The notes beneath the pieces are model-generated. The model had not been told where the DNA came from, did not search any database, and worked only from the letters and a program-made list of their open reading frames with translations. From Ensifer adhaerens (GTDB taxonomy: Bacteria; Pseudomonadota; Alphaproteobacteria; Rhizobiales; Rhizobiaceae), in contig NZ_JABEKT010000005.1 in assembly GCF_013283195.1 (NCBI RefSeq), positions 1 through 50,583 of the forward strand: a stretch of DNA of 50,583 bases, in the 5' to 3' direction. Positions 25,534 through 36,734 of the stretch are shown piece after piece (within the stretch, counting starts at the first letter, position 1; each line of letters begins with the position of its first letter). A program made the translations under genes and the position numbers.

Positions 25534-25661
25534 TGCTCTCAAAATCCCGGATTGCAAAGATCCGGAAATGGGAACCAACAATCTGTTTTTAAAGAGCGTT
25601 TTCGGATTTTATGAAACGACCGGCAAAACGGCTGGCGTGGGGAACGATGCCGCGCCGGCGG

Positions 25662-26090
25662 TCAGTTGACCTCGTCGGGCAATACCGGCAGCGGCGCGAT
25701 CGCGATGCCTTCTTCGAGAAGTGCGACGGCCTCTTCCACCGTCGCCTGGCCGATGAGACCGCGTTCGTCCGCCTCGCCATAGTGGATCTTGCGCGCCTCT
25801 TCGGGAAAGCGGTCGCCGACATCCTCGGCATTGTCACGCACCGCTTTGACGAGTTCGCGGATCTTGGCGACGGTTTCCTTCTGCGCCTGATCCATGACCA
25901 GCGCCCGCGTCGCTTCCTTCTTGCGCGCGGTTGCGACCGAAGGTGCCATCAATTGCTTGGCAACCGATGTGGAATTGCAGGTGGGGCAGGAAACGAGCTT
26001 GCGCTCCATCTGGCCATCAAAATCATCACTCGACGAGAACCAGCCCTCGAAAGCGTGGCCCTGATCGCAGGAAAGCGTATAGCGGATCAA
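25662..26090 (-). CDS. DUF1178 zinc-ribbon-like protein
   Basis: 142 residues. The N-terminus MIRYTLSCDQGHAFEGWF and SCPTCNS about 25 residues later form a four-cysteine/histidine metal site typical of DUF1178. Function is unknown. Its ATG overlaps the stop of the upstream nitrilase-family gene by four bases, an association I recall as conserved in alphaproteobacteria, hinting at a shared amide or cofactor repair role. An acidic tail follows the core. Confidence 0.88.
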   Translation of the reverse strand: MIRYTLSCDQGHAFEGWFSSSDDFDGQMERKLVSCPTCNSTSVAKQLMAPSVATARKKEATRALVMDQAQKETVAKIRELVKAVRDNAEDVGDRFPEEARKIHYGEADERGLIGQATVEEAVALLEEGIAIAPLPVLPDEVN

Positions 26091-26944
26091 GCGGCAACGC
26101 CTCCCTTGCCGGTCGGCAGGACCTGATCCAGCGCAAAGCTGCGGGCATTCCTGAGGTTCGGGATCTTGGCGCGGGCCGCATGCACAGCGGCAACATCGAT
26201 ATCGGCCAGCACGATCCCCTCGCCGGCAGCACCGGCCGCGGCCAGCACCTTGCCCCAGGGGTCGACGATCATCGAATGGCCGAAGGTCTCGCGCCCGTCC
26301 TCATGCACGCCGCCCTGGGCTGCGGCAATGACGAAGAAGCCGTTCTCGATGGCGCGGGCGCGCAGCAGGATCTCCCAATGCGCTTCGCCGGTCTGGCGGG
26401 TAAAGGCCGCCGGCACCGACATCACCTCGGCGCCTGCGACCGCCTGCTGGCGGAACAGTTCCGGGAAGCGGACGTCGTAGCAGATGGCAAAACCGAGCTT
26501 TCCGAAATCGAGGTCCGCCAAACGCGCCGTCGCGCCCGGCGTGTAGGCCGCGCTTTCGCGCCAGCTCTCGCCATTGTCGAGATCGACGTCGAACATGTGG
26601 ATCTTGTCGTAGTCGCAGATCTTGGAGCCATCCGTGCCGAACAGGAACCCGCGATTGGCGATCTTGCCGTCGGCAAGGGCGATGGCGGTCGATCCCACAT
26701 GCAGATGAATGCCGAGTTCACGCGCAAGTGCCGCCGCTTCGTGCACGATGATGTCGTTGGCCTCGTCCCGCAGCACGGCCCGTAAGCCGGCGCGATCGCG
26801 CTGCAGCGATCCGGTCATTTCCGGCGTCTGGACATAGGTCGCGCCATGACCTGCCGCCTCGCGCACCAGCCGTGCCATCGTCTCGGCATTTCTTGCCGGA
26901 TCGACGCCGGAACACATCTGGATGGCGGCAGCCTTGAAGGTCAT
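26087..26944 (-). CDS. Nitrilase-superfamily amidohydrolase (Nit1/omega-amidase type)
   Basis: 285 residues. The Glu-Lys-Cys triad is visible: E in PEMTGSL (about 42), K in DYDKIHMFDVD (about 110), C in GFAICYDVRFPELFR (about 150). Substrate context resembles Nit1 and plant/animal Nit2 omega-amidases, including a deaminated-glutathione amidase role in metabolite repair; that fits grxC directly upstream but is inference. It is overlapped by the DUF1178 gene downstream and lies 115 bases after grxC. Confidence 0.9.
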   Translation of the reverse strand: MTFKAAAIQMCSGVDPARNAETMARLVREAAGHGATYVQTPEMTGSLQRDRAGLRAVLRDEANDIIVHEAAALARELGIHLHVGSTAIALADGKIANRGFLFGTDGSKICDYDKIHMFDVDLDNGESWRESAAYTPGATARLADLDFGKLGFAICYDVRFPELFRQQAVAGAEVMSVPAAFTRQTGEAHWEILLRARAIENGFFVIAAAQGGVHEDGRETFGHSMIVDPWGKVLAAAGAAGEGIVLADIDVAAVHAARAKIPNLRNARSFALDQVLPTGKGGVAA

Positions 26945-27059
26945 GGCAGTCGGGCTCCTGCGAGCATTCCCGGGAAAGTCCGAACCGGCTTTCCATCAGG
27001 GAATTCTTGAAGATACGGCAAAGGAGCGTTTCTGTCGCTCCATTCAGGGCGGAGAAGGT

Positions 27060-27317
27060 CTAGGCGGCCAGCATCTCGTCGAGCTTTCCGGCCCGCTCCA
27101 GCGCATGCAGATCGTCGCAACCGCCAACATGGATGTCGTTGATGAAGATCTGCGGGAATGTGGTGCCGCCATGCGATTTCTCGATCATCTTCTGGCGTAC
27201 CTGCGGATCGTAAGTCGCATCGTGTTCGAGGAACGAGACGCCCTTGGTTTCCAGAAGCTTTTTGGCGGCCGAGCAATAGCCGCAGAACTGACGCGTATAA
27301 ATAACGATCGAAGCCAT
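27060..27317 (-). CDS. grxC: Glutaredoxin 3 (class I)
   Basis: 85 residues. The active site is CGYC (in YTRQFCGYCSAAKKLL), a variant of the classical CPYC, with the TFPQIFIN cis-proline segment and GGCDDLHALERAG for glutathione binding. It reduces protein and glutathione mixed disulfides in the cytoplasm. The ATG at 27317 gives the family length; the open frame upstream belongs to an overlapping false frame in comF. It is in the comF-grxC-nitrilase-DUF1178 minus-strand run. Confidence 0.95.
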   Translation of the reverse strand: MASIVIYTRQFCGYCSAAKKLLETKGVSFLEHDATYDPQVRQKMIEKSHGGTTFPQIFINDIHVGGCDDLHALERAGKLDEMLAA

Positions 27318-27364
27318 GTTTCCTAACCGCTCCTTCACCGGCAACGATGCCGGACTTTCATTTG

Positions 27365-28141
27365 TCATATAAGACCGGACATGGCTCTTGCAAAGGTTAA
27401 AACCGTGACGTGTCCGGCCCCCTCCCGCTTCAGCGCGCGAGCCGCGGCCGAGACGGTGGCGCCAGTCGTATATACATCGTCGACGAGGACGATGCGTTTT
27501 CCGATGAGACCTTGCCTGCCGCTTTCGGCAACGGCAAAGGCGCCGCGAACATTGTCCTCGCGTGCCTTGGCGCCAAGCCCGACCTGCTTGGTCGTGCGCC
27601 TGATGCGGCGAAGCGTTGACGACAGATAGGGGCGGCCTGACAGCGCTGCCACGGCACGGGCAAGCTCCGCCGCCTGGTTGTATTTGCGCCCCCAGAGCCG
27701 GAAGGCATGCAACGGAACCGGGATGATAGCATCGGCGGAAGCGACCGCGCCATCGCTTGCCCGGACCATCCATTCCGCCATCATTGGCGCGAGATCGGTC
27801 CGGTCACGATACTTCAATCCATGCACGAGATCACGTGCGATGCCGTCGTGGATGGCAACGGAGCGCAGACGGTCGAAGACCGGCGGATCGGCGATCGCCT
27901 CGGGCGATACCGTTCCCTCCCCATGATCATGGGCAAACGGCAGGCCGAGGATTTCGCAATAGGGCCGCTCGATCAGTTGGAGTGTCGACCAGCAGGGCGC
28001 ACAGACGGCCCGGTGGCGGCCCATCAGCCGGCCACAGCCGCAACAGACGGGAGGATAGACGAGGTCGATGAGATCGTTGCCGACCTGTCGCAGAAGGGCG
28101 AGGCCACCCGCCAGTCCAAATTGCCGCTCTTCCCGGTTCAT
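27365..28141 (-). CDS. ComF family phosphoribosyltransferase-like protein
   Basis: 258 residues from ATG 28141; an in-frame ATG at 28210 would extend it with a poor sequence. An N-terminal zinc finger, CCGCGRLM followed by CAPCW, precedes a type I phosphoribosyltransferase fold with the PRPP loop VLVDDVYTTGATVSAAARAL (about 215-235) and KYRDRTDLAPMMAEWM. ComF proteins act in DNA uptake in competent bacteria; in rhizobia the role is not shown. It is divergent from a methyltransferase, with a repeat remnant in between. Confidence 0.88.
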   Translation of the reverse strand: MNREERQFGLAGGLALLRQVGNDLIDLVYPPVCCGCGRLMGRHRAVCAPCWSTLQLIERPYCEILGLPFAHDHGEGTVSPEAIADPPVFDRLRSVAIHDGIARDLVHGLKYRDRTDLAPMMAEWMVRASDGAVASADAIIPVPLHAFRLWGRKYNQAAELARAVAALSGRPYLSSTLRRIRRTTKQVGLGAKAREDNVRGAFAVAESGRQGLIGKRIVLVDDVYTTGATVSAAARALKREGAGHVTVLTFARAMSGLI

Positions 28142-28225
28142 ATGGTTGACTTTACCGTCGCGTGGGTTTCTTTGCAGGACGCTGGAAAACGCTGCAGCGC
28201 CACGCGCCATTTCGGATGCGCTGAT

Positions 28226-28288
28226 GTCGCCGCAGCACTTTGAATTTCGGCATGATTTCTCTTTTGAATCGGTTCCGATCCGGGGAGG
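28226..28288. repeat. Degenerate second copy of the palindromic intergenic repeat
   Basis: GCAGCACTTTGAATT (about 28231-28245) is identical to the element at 6514-6528, followed by .CGGCATGATTT and TTTTGAATCGGTT, aligning with the other copy's GCATGTTTT and TTGAATCG. The right palindrome arm is missing. It lies in the control region between comF and the methyltransferase. Confidence 0.6.
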
Positions 28289-28293
28289 CCATC

Positions 28294-29193
28294 ATGCTGC
28301 CGGAGCAGAGTACCGTGGAAATCATCTTTGACCAGAGCCTCGTCGAGGCGCACCGCCGCCGGGCACTCAACAATGCCGACCCGAAAGCAGCCTTCCTCCT
28401 CGATATCGTCGCACAGGAACTGGCCGACCGCGTTAGCGTGGTCGAGCGCCAGTTCGACAAGGCGATGGAGCTGCACGGCTACACCGGCGCAACCGCACTC
28501 CGACTTCTGGAAACCGGCAAGGTCGGAACGGTCGAGCGGGTGGAAACGGATGCCGGTTTCGGCACCGCTGCCATGCCGGTTGCGATTGCGCCGCTCGAGC
28601 GCGTCCCCGCAGAGCCCGAGACGCTCAATCTTCTCGTCTCTCCGCTTTCCCTCCACCTGACCAACGACACGCCCGGCGCCTTCATTCAGGCGCGCCGGGC
28701 ACTGAAGCCCGATGGGCTGTTCCTGGCGGCGATCCCCGGCAATGGAACGCTGAACGAGTTGCGCGAGGCGTTGCTTGCGGCAGAAGCCGAGCTGACCGGT
28801 GGCGCAAGTCCACGCGTCATTCCCTTTGCCGACGTTCGCGACATGGGCGCATTGCTGCAGCGGGCGGGCTTTGCCCTGCCGGTGGCAGACGCGGAAACCT
28901 ATACGGTGCGTTATGATTCGCTCTTCGCGCTTATCAGGGATTTGCGGGCGATGGGCATGACCAGCCCGCTGGCAGCCCGCAGCCGGACACCCGTTTCCCG
29001 ACGCTTTTTCCTGAGGGCCGCGGAAATCTACGCGGAACGCTTTTCCGACCCGGACGGTCGCATCCGTGCAACCTTCTCGGTCGTCTATCTCTCAGGCTGG
29101 GCGCCGCACGAAAGCCAGCAGAAACCGCTGAAACCGGGTTCTGCGAAACAACGGTTGTCGGAGGCGTTGGGGACAAAGGAGCGACCGGTCTGA
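28294..29193 (+). CDS. SAM-dependent methyltransferase of the BioC/NDUFAF5 type
   Basis: 299 residues from ATG 28294, which follows GGGGAGG; an in-frame ATG at 28240 lies inside the repeat remnant and is unlikely. The protein has RRRALNNADPKAAFLLD, LLVSPLSLHLTNDTPGAFIQARRALKPDG and VSRRFFLRAAEIYAERF, the pattern of the NDUFAF5-like family, whose mitochondrial member hydroxylates a complex I subunit. The canonical glycine-rich motif I is poorly kept (RLLETGKVGTVERVE), so methylation is not certain. A role in complex I assembly is a reasonable guess only. Confidence 0.8.
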   Translation: MLPEQSTVEIIFDQSLVEAHRRRALNNADPKAAFLLDIVAQELADRVSVVERQFDKAMELHGYTGATALRLLETGKVGTVERVETDAGFGTAAMPVAIAPLERVPAEPETLNLLVSPLSLHLTNDTPGAFIQARRALKPDGLFLAAIPGNGTLNELREALLAAEAELTGGASPRVIPFADVRDMGALLQRAGFALPVADAETYTVRYDSLFALIRDLRAMGMTSPLAARSRTPVSRRFFLRAAEIYAERFSDPDGRIRATFSVVYLSGWAPHESQQKPLKPGSAKQRLSEALGTKERPV

Positions 29194-29212
29194 AAACCAG
29201 ATGTTCGGGTCG

Positions 29213-29386
29213 TCAGTTCCGCGAATCCAGGAACGTCGTTGTCAGCAGATTGAAAAGAGACAGCAGCGCGTCTCGTAGTTGCTCCAGGCCGAGTATCAGG
29301 CTGAGGCAAATCAGGCCCGCGATAAGTCCGTACTCAACCGCAGTGGCCGCATTTTTATCGCGAATAAGGCGCTTCAACGTGTTCAT
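29213..29386 (-). CDS. Orphan Flp/Fap-type pilin
   Basis: 57 residues. MNTLKRLIRDKNAATAVEYGLIAGLICLS has the Flp prepilin shape: short basic leader, then a Glu-Tyr (E+5-like) hydrophobic helix that packs into the fibre. The cleavage would fall before the ATAVEYGLIA segment. No tad/cpa genes lie in the window, so it would need machinery encoded elsewhere. The gene after it on the same strand side (29461-29739) is also small and exported-looking. Confidence 0.82.
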   Translation of the reverse strand: MNTLKRLIRDKNAATAVEYGLIAGLICLSLILGLEQLRDALLSLFNLLTTTFLDSRN

Positions 29387-29460
29387 AGGTACCCAGCCCG
29401 GTTGGAACTCGCCTCCCGACCGGCAGACACGCAAGGAACCAGTCCGACGCGCCGCCCAGA

Positions 29461-29739
29461 TCAGCAGCCACTCTTGCTGCCGTCGGCATCGATGATGCAG
29501 ACAGCCCCCGGCATTTCCTGCAGCACGCTGCGGCGCACGGTATAGCGCTTGGTGGTGCCGTTCGAGGGAATAGAGCCGGTCGAAATATTGTCGTAGTCCA
29601 TCGGCGTGTTCGCGAGCATGCGCTTGTCCGCCTTCGAAGACAGCATCGGGGTCAGGATAAGCGTCAGCGCAATCACGGCTGTTCCAAACAGCAGCGACAG
29701 ATTGAGCACACCCGTCCGGCGGGACTGGCTCGTCACCAT
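29461..29739 (-). CDS. Small hypothetical membrane-anchored protein
   Basis: 92 residues. A basic start (MVTSQSRRTG) and a hydrophobic segment LNLSLLFGTAVIALTLILTPML (about 11-33) suggest one membrane helix or an uncleaved signal. The tail is Ser/Thr-rich and ends GAVCIIDADGSKSGC with two cysteines. A good ribosome site (AGGAGAAGGA) precedes ATG 29739. I do not recognise a family. It is 75 bases upstream of the orphan Flp pilin gene on the same strand, so the two may be co-transcribed. Confidence 0.6.
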   Translation of the reverse strand: MVTSQSRRTGVLNLSLLFGTAVIALTLILTPMLSSKADKRMLANTPMDYDNISTGSIPSNGTTKRYTVRRSVLQEMPGAVCIIDADGSKSGC

Positions 29740-29962
29740 GTCCTTCTCCTGAACCGTCCTCCAGAAATCGTCGTCAACCATCCCAGCCTCACAAACGCAT
29801 AAGGTGCGGCGAACGGGAGCATCCTTCCCAAGCTTCGTCCTGCCACATTGCCCGAAACCGATACGCCGTTCGCTGAACGCCACGTACCGAAACTGAATTG
29901 CAGCTATCTTTGCGGGAGGGAGATAAACGATCGATTAATAATCGGCCGGTTTTTGGGTAGGT

Positions 29963-30376
29963 TCAGAGCAAATCCATCAGAAATGGGATGAGCGGCTCGT
30001 CGGCAGGAGGCATAGGATAGTCGCGCAGGGCCTTGGAACGCACCCATTTGATCGCCTGGCCTTCCCGGCCAATCGCCACACCTTCATAGCGACGGCAGAC
30101 ATACAGCGGCATGAGCAGGTGGAAATCGTCATAGGTGTGGCTGGCGAAGGTCAGCGGCGCAAGGCAAGCGACCTTGGTCTGGATGCCGAGCTCTTCATCC
30201 AGTTCGCGGATCAGCGTTTCCTCCGGCGTCTCGCCGGGCTCAACCTTGCCACCGGGAAACTCCCACAGGCCGGCCAGCGACTTGCCTTCAGGACGCTGTG
30301 CGAGAAGGATCCGGCCATCGGAATCGACCAATGCGCAGGCGGCGACGAGAACGATCTTCTTTCCGGTGGCATCCAT
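29963..30376 (-). CDS. mutT: Nudix hydrolase MutT (8-oxo-dGTP diphosphatase)
   Basis: 137 residues, the length of MutT. The Nudix box GGKVEPGETPEETLIRELDEELGI (residues about 40-63; G-x5-E-x7-REU-x-EE-x-G-U) is complete. PEGKSLAGLWEFPGG matches MutT proper. It clears oxidised nucleotides from the pool, lowering A:T to C:G transversions. It starts 3 bases after the upstream GNAT gene and is the last gene of the ppiC-argJ-GNAT-mutT run, an order I recall as conserved in rhizobia. Confidence 0.95.
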   Translation of the reverse strand: MDATGKKIVLVAACALVDSDGRILLAQRPEGKSLAGLWEFPGGKVEPGETPEETLIRELDEELGIQTKVACLAPLTFASHTYDDFHLLMPLYVCRRYEGVAIGREGQAIKWVRSKALRDYPMPPADEPLIPFLMDLL

Positions 30377-30379
30377 TCG

Positions 30380-31198
30380 TCAGGCCTTCGGCGTACGGTA
30401 GAGATAGTTGTAGACGTCCGAAAAGCCCGCACTGCGATAGAGCGCCAGCGCTGCCTCGTTGTCTGCCTCGACCTGCAGCCAGGCCTTCTTGGCGCCGCGC
30501 AGGCGGGCCCAGCGCAGCGACACGTCGAGCATGGCCTTGCCCAGCCCCTGCCTGCGGAAATGTTCATCGACCGCAAACAGCATGATACCAGCGAGATCAT
30601 TGTCCTGGACGACCAGCGACACAGCGGTGGGGCCGCTCTCCACATCCTCGAACAGGAACAGACCGCTTTCCGGCTTGATGGCGTTGATGATCTCGGCAAG
30701 TGCCGCCTTGGTCTTGGGGTCGTCCTTGCCGATGCGGATGCGCGCATCGACGAAGCGGCCGACATCCTTGATCGGCAGATGGTCGATACCTTCGCCGAAA
30801 TCACGCTCGGCAATGTCAGCCATCATCACGGTGCTGTGGGAAAAGGCAGTCCAGCCTTCGCCGTCCATGTGGGCGATCAGTTGCGGCGGCGTCAACGGCG
30901 TCTGGCGCACGGTCAGCGGCCGCCCGTAATCGGCAAAGCGTCTGGCGGCCTTTTCCAGCCGAACCGGGATGTCGCGGTAATCCGAGGGATCGAGCGGGTT
31001 GACCGAATTGAGGCGCTTGGAATCGTGACCGGCGTTCAGCCGGATCAGCCAGCTGCCGTCATAGTGGACCGACGCTGCCGGCCAGGCGCGAAAACCGACT
31101 GCCTCAAGCCGTCGCACGCTCGGAAGATCAACCATCCGCTTGTCCTTGCCTCCAGCCGCGGCATCACCTGTGCCGGGCTGTGTCTCGTTCGATGTCAT
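30380..31198 (-). CDS. GNAT family N-acetyltransferase
   Basis: 272 residues. The N-terminal part (about 20-140) is unfamiliar, holding the recognisable RLNAGHDSKRLNSVNPLD; the C-terminal part is a GNAT domain with FRRQGLGKAMLDVSLRWARLRGAKKAWLQV (about 210-240) and NEAALALYRSAGFSD. The acceptor is unknown. It lies between argJ (90 bases) and mutT (3 bases), so is probably co-transcribed with mutT; the conserved position suggests a role tied to nucleotide or amino-acid metabolism, which is inference. Confidence 0.88.
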   Translation of the reverse strand: MTSNETQPGTGDAAAGGKDKRMVDLPSVRRLEAVGFRAWPAASVHYDGSWLIRLNAGHDSKRLNSVNPLDPSDYRDIPVRLEKAARRFADYGRPLTVRQTPLTPPQLIAHMDGEGWTAFSHSTVMMADIAERDFGEGIDHLPIKDVGRFVDARIRIGKDDPKTKAALAEIINAIKPESGLFLFEDVESGPTAVSLVVQDNDLAGIMLFAVDEHFRRQGLGKAMLDVSLRWARLRGAKKAWLQVEADNEAALALYRSAGFSDVYNYLYRTPKA

Positions 31199-31287
31199 CT
31201 GCTTACCCCCAACCGGCCAAACCCGGATACCGTCAATGCGAGCGCTTTAGGAGCCGCAGGCCCCGACAAGACCGCTTCACGAAGGCA

Positions 31288-32529
31288 TCAGCTTCTGTAG
31301 TCGCCGTTGATCTCGACATATTCCTTGGTGAGGTCACAGGTAAAGACCGTCGCGCGCCCGGAACCAAGGCCGATTTCGACGCGGATCGGGATATCCTGCG
31401 CCTTCATGACCGCCGTTGCGGCCGCTTCCGAATAGGTCGGATCGCGCTCGCCCTCGACGGCGACGCGCACATCGCCGAACCAGATCGCCAAGCGGTCGCG
31501 CTCGGCCATTTCGCCTGATTTGCCGACGGCCATGACGACGCGTCCCCAATTGGCGTCCTCGCCGGCGACCGCCGTCTTGACCAGCGGTGAATTGGCGATC
31601 GAAAGCGCGATCCGCTTGGCAGCCGCATCGTTCTCGGCACCTTCCACCGTGACGGCAACCATCTTGCGAGCGCCCTCGCCGTCGCGAACGACCTGGAGTG
31701 CCAGATCGCGCAGCAGGTCGTTGAGCGCCGCGCGGAAGGCGTCGAGCTTCGCGTCAGACGCGTCCGTCACCTGCTGCTGGCCGTCGACAGCGGCAGCACC
31801 GGTCGCAAACAGCATCAGCGTATCGGACGTCGAGGTGTCGCTGTCGACCGTGACCGAATTGAACGTCGGGCCGACGCCGGCCGAAAGCAGCGCCTGAAGT
31901 GCTGCCGGAGCGATGTCCGCGTCGGTGACGACGAAGGAGAGCATGGTCGCCATGTCAGGCGCGATCATGCCGGCACCCTTGGCGATACCGTTGATCGTGA
32001 CTTTGACGCCACCGATCTCGGCGCTGCGGGTGGCGACCTTCGGATAGGTGTCCGTCGTCATGATCGCCTTGGCGGCCTCGAACCAGAACGCTTCCGTGCC
32101 GGCAGCGGCGAGATCGTCGAGCACGCCAGAAAATTTCGTCGCGTCCAACGGTTCACCGATCACGCCGGTCGAAGCCAGGAACACCTCGCTCTCGGCGCAA
32201 CCGACGGCTTTCGCTGCCGATTTTGCCGTCAGCTCCGTCGCTTCGCGGCCCTTCTTGCCCGTAAAGGCATTCGCGTTGCCGGAATTGACGACCACCGCGC
32301 GTGCAACACCGCCGCCCAGGTTCTGGCGGCAGAAATCGACAGGCGCCGACGGGCACTTGGAGCGCGTGAACACGCCGGCAACGGCAGCAGGCTCGTCGAA
32401 AACCATCATCAGCACGTCGGTACGGTTCTTGTACTTGATGCCGGCCGCGGCCGTTGCCATGCGAACGCCGCGCAGGGCGGGCATGTCGACAAAGGTTTTT
32501 GGAGCAAGCGGAGAGACGGAACCGGACAT
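31288..32529 (-). CDS. argJ: Bifunctional glutamate N-acetyltransferase / amino-acid acetyltransferase ArgJ
   Basis: 413 residues from ATG 32529. ArgJ is made as a precursor cut autocatalytically before a threonine; the site [10 protein letters not shown] (KGAGMI then APDMATML) is present, T being the new N-terminal nucleophile. TSTSDT follows as in the family (usual TSTND). It transfers acetyl from N-acetylornithine to glutamate (recycling) and may also use acetyl-CoA. It sits 134 bases after ppiC and before the GNAT-mutT pair. Confidence 0.96.
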   Translation of the reverse strand: MSGSVSPLAPKTFVDMPALRGVRMATAAAGIKYKNRTDVLMMVFDEPAAVAGVFTRSKCPSAPVDFCRQNLGGGVARAVVVNSGNANAFTGKKGREATELTAKSAAKAVGCAESEVFLASTGVIGEPLDATKFSGVLDDLAAAGTEAFWFEAAKAIMTTDTYPKVATRSAEIGGVKVTINGIAKGAGMIAPDMATMLSFVVTDADIAPAALQALLSAGVGPTFNSVTVDSDTSTSDTLMLFATGAAAVDGQQQVTDASDAKLDAFRAALNDLLRDLALQVVRDGEGARKMVAVTVEGAENDAAAKRIALSIANSPLVKTAVAGEDANWGRVVMAVGKSGEMAERDRLAIWFGDVRVAVEGERDPTYSEAAATAVMKAQDIPIRVEIGLGSGRATVFTCDLTKEYVEINGDYRS

Positions 32530-32623
32530 GGGAAACCTGCCTGAAGAACGTGGGATCAAGGTGAAGTTGCGACAAATGCCCGAACGGCCTTCAGCCGTCG
32601 GGCATCGACAAGAAACGTTGATC

Positions 32624-32652
32624 GACGGGCCCTGCCCTTGGACGGGCCCGTC
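32624..32652 (-). terminator. Hairpin between ppiC and argJ
   Basis: A perfect 9-bp inverted repeat GACGGGCCC/GGGCCCGTC with an 11-base loop follows the ppiC stop on the minus strand. Only a weak T-rich stretch comes after, so it is likely a partial terminator or processing site in a semi-linked operon. Confidence 0.5.
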
Positions 32653-32662
32653 AGTCGAGAGA

Positions 32663-33520
32663 TTACTTGGCTTCCTGCGCCTTGTTGGCCTCGTCATAGG
32701 CCTTCTTCAGAGCCGGATCGGAAATCTCAACACCGGTATCCTTCTTGGCAGCAGCAAGCAGCTCAACGTATTTGTCGCGCATGACAAGCTGACGAACCTG
32801 CGGTTCGACCTGCTCCAGCGTCGGCGGAGCCTGCGGGCGCTTGTCTTCTACCAGGATGACGTGGAAGCCGAACTGCGTCTTCACCGGCGTCTTGGTGTAG
32901 GCGCCCTTGTCGAGCGTGAACACGACGGCTTCGAATTCAGGAACCATCCGGCCCTTGGTGAAATAGCCGAGGTCGCCGCCGTCGTCCTTGTTCGGGTCGG
33001 AAGACTTGGCCTTGGCCAGCTCGACGAAGCTCTTGCCGGCGTCGAGTTCCTTGATGATTTCCTTGGCTTCTTCCTCGGTCTTGACGAGGATATGGCGTGC
33101 CTTGACTTCTTCCTGGACCGGAACGGCCGCGATTTCCTTGTCGTAGCGCGCCTTCACCTCTTCCTTGGTGATGGCATCGACGACGTGCTTCTTGAAGAAG
33201 GCATTGTGCAGTTCGCGTTCGGTCAGGTAGGCGACACGCTGCTTGAACGTCGCGTCGTCCTGAAGGCCTTCCGCCTCTGCGGTCTTCGACAGAAGCTTGA
33301 CGTCGATGACGGCCGACAGCGCGGCTGCGCGCTTCTGCTCTTCCGGCATCTGCTGGAGCTGAGGGTCGAGACCGCCAAGGGCGAGATTGAGCTCGGACTG
33401 GCGCACTTCTTCGCCACCGACCGTGGCGATGACCGGGTCCGCATCTTCGGCGCGCGCGACACCATGAACGGCGATCGCCGCAACCAGGGCCGCAGCGGCC
33501 AGGGTCTTCAACTTCGACAT
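32663..33520 (-). CDS. Exported parvulin-type peptidyl-prolyl isomerase
   Basis: 285 residues. A signal peptide ([18 protein letters not shown], cut near ARA at about 23) leads to a SurA/PrsA-like chaperone N domain and a PpiC parvulin domain at about 135-225 ([50 protein letters not shown]). It folds outer-membrane or secreted proteins in the periplasm. It is divergent from secA across 245 bases, a conserved rhizobial pairing as I recall. Confidence 0.92.
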   Translation of the reverse strand: MSKLKTLAAAALVAAIAVHGVARAEDADPVIATVGGEEVRQSELNLALGGLDPQLQQMPEEQKRAAALSAVIDVKLLSKTAEAEGLQDDATFKQRVAYLTERELHNAFFKKHVVDAITKEEVKARYDKEIAAVPVQEEVKARHILVKTEEEAKEIIKELDAGKSFVELAKAKSSDPNKDDGGDLGYFTKGRMVPEFEAVVFTLDKGAYTKTPVKTQFGFHVILVEDKRPQAPPTLEQVEPQVRQLVMRDKYVELLAAAKKDTGVEISDPALKKAYDEANKAQEAK

Positions 33521-33765
33521 GCTCGTAACCTTTCACCTTTGGCCATCAACGCGATTGCGTCGGCCTCGTGGCGGCTGAACACCACCAGAATGTGGCGGTT
33601 CTGTAGCCGTCCGGCCACGCAAGTGCGTTGACATAATTCGACCCCCCTCTTATCTGTCACGCAACCTCGCGTCCAGAACAGTTTCCGGGCGTTTCACGGC
33701 ATTGCGCGGTTTTGGACAGTGCGGCCAGTGGAACCCAAGGCAACAAAAAAGAAAGGACCATTCAT

Positions 33766-36480
<2,715 letters not shown>

Positions 36481-36484
36481 TCTG

Positions 36485-36511
36485 AAAATGCCGCCTCCGG
36501 GCGGCATTTTT
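36485..36511 (+). terminator. Terminator of secA
   Basis: AAAATGCCGCC pairs with GGCGGCATTTT around a TCCG tetraloop, followed by T-run TTTTT, five bases past the secA stop. Confidence 0.92.
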
Positions 36512-36734
36512 GTTTGCGAGGCGGGAAAGGCGAACACCGCCTCGCCTCCCGATGTCCAGTGGCGGGGCCGAACGATCTGGCGTTGGCCGGTTGCGATCCA
36601 AAGAGCGTCTTTTCGGCACCGGACGGGGTCCATCCGCTCGGCTCCCTCCCCAAGGCAAACCCGCCGACTGAACCGTTTGTTAACGCTGATCTGGCACAAC
36701 CAAACCCTGTATTGCGTAATCTCAGGGTGTTCTC

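Noticed and set aside
29932..29944. CGATTAATAATCG palindrome after mutT
   Set aside because: Short, AT-rich, no T-run, and no regulator gene nearby; could be chance.
36516..36545. Second hairpin after secA (GCGAGGCGG/CCGCCTCGC)
   Set aside because: No T-run, and the secA terminator directly upstream is stronger; probably incidental.
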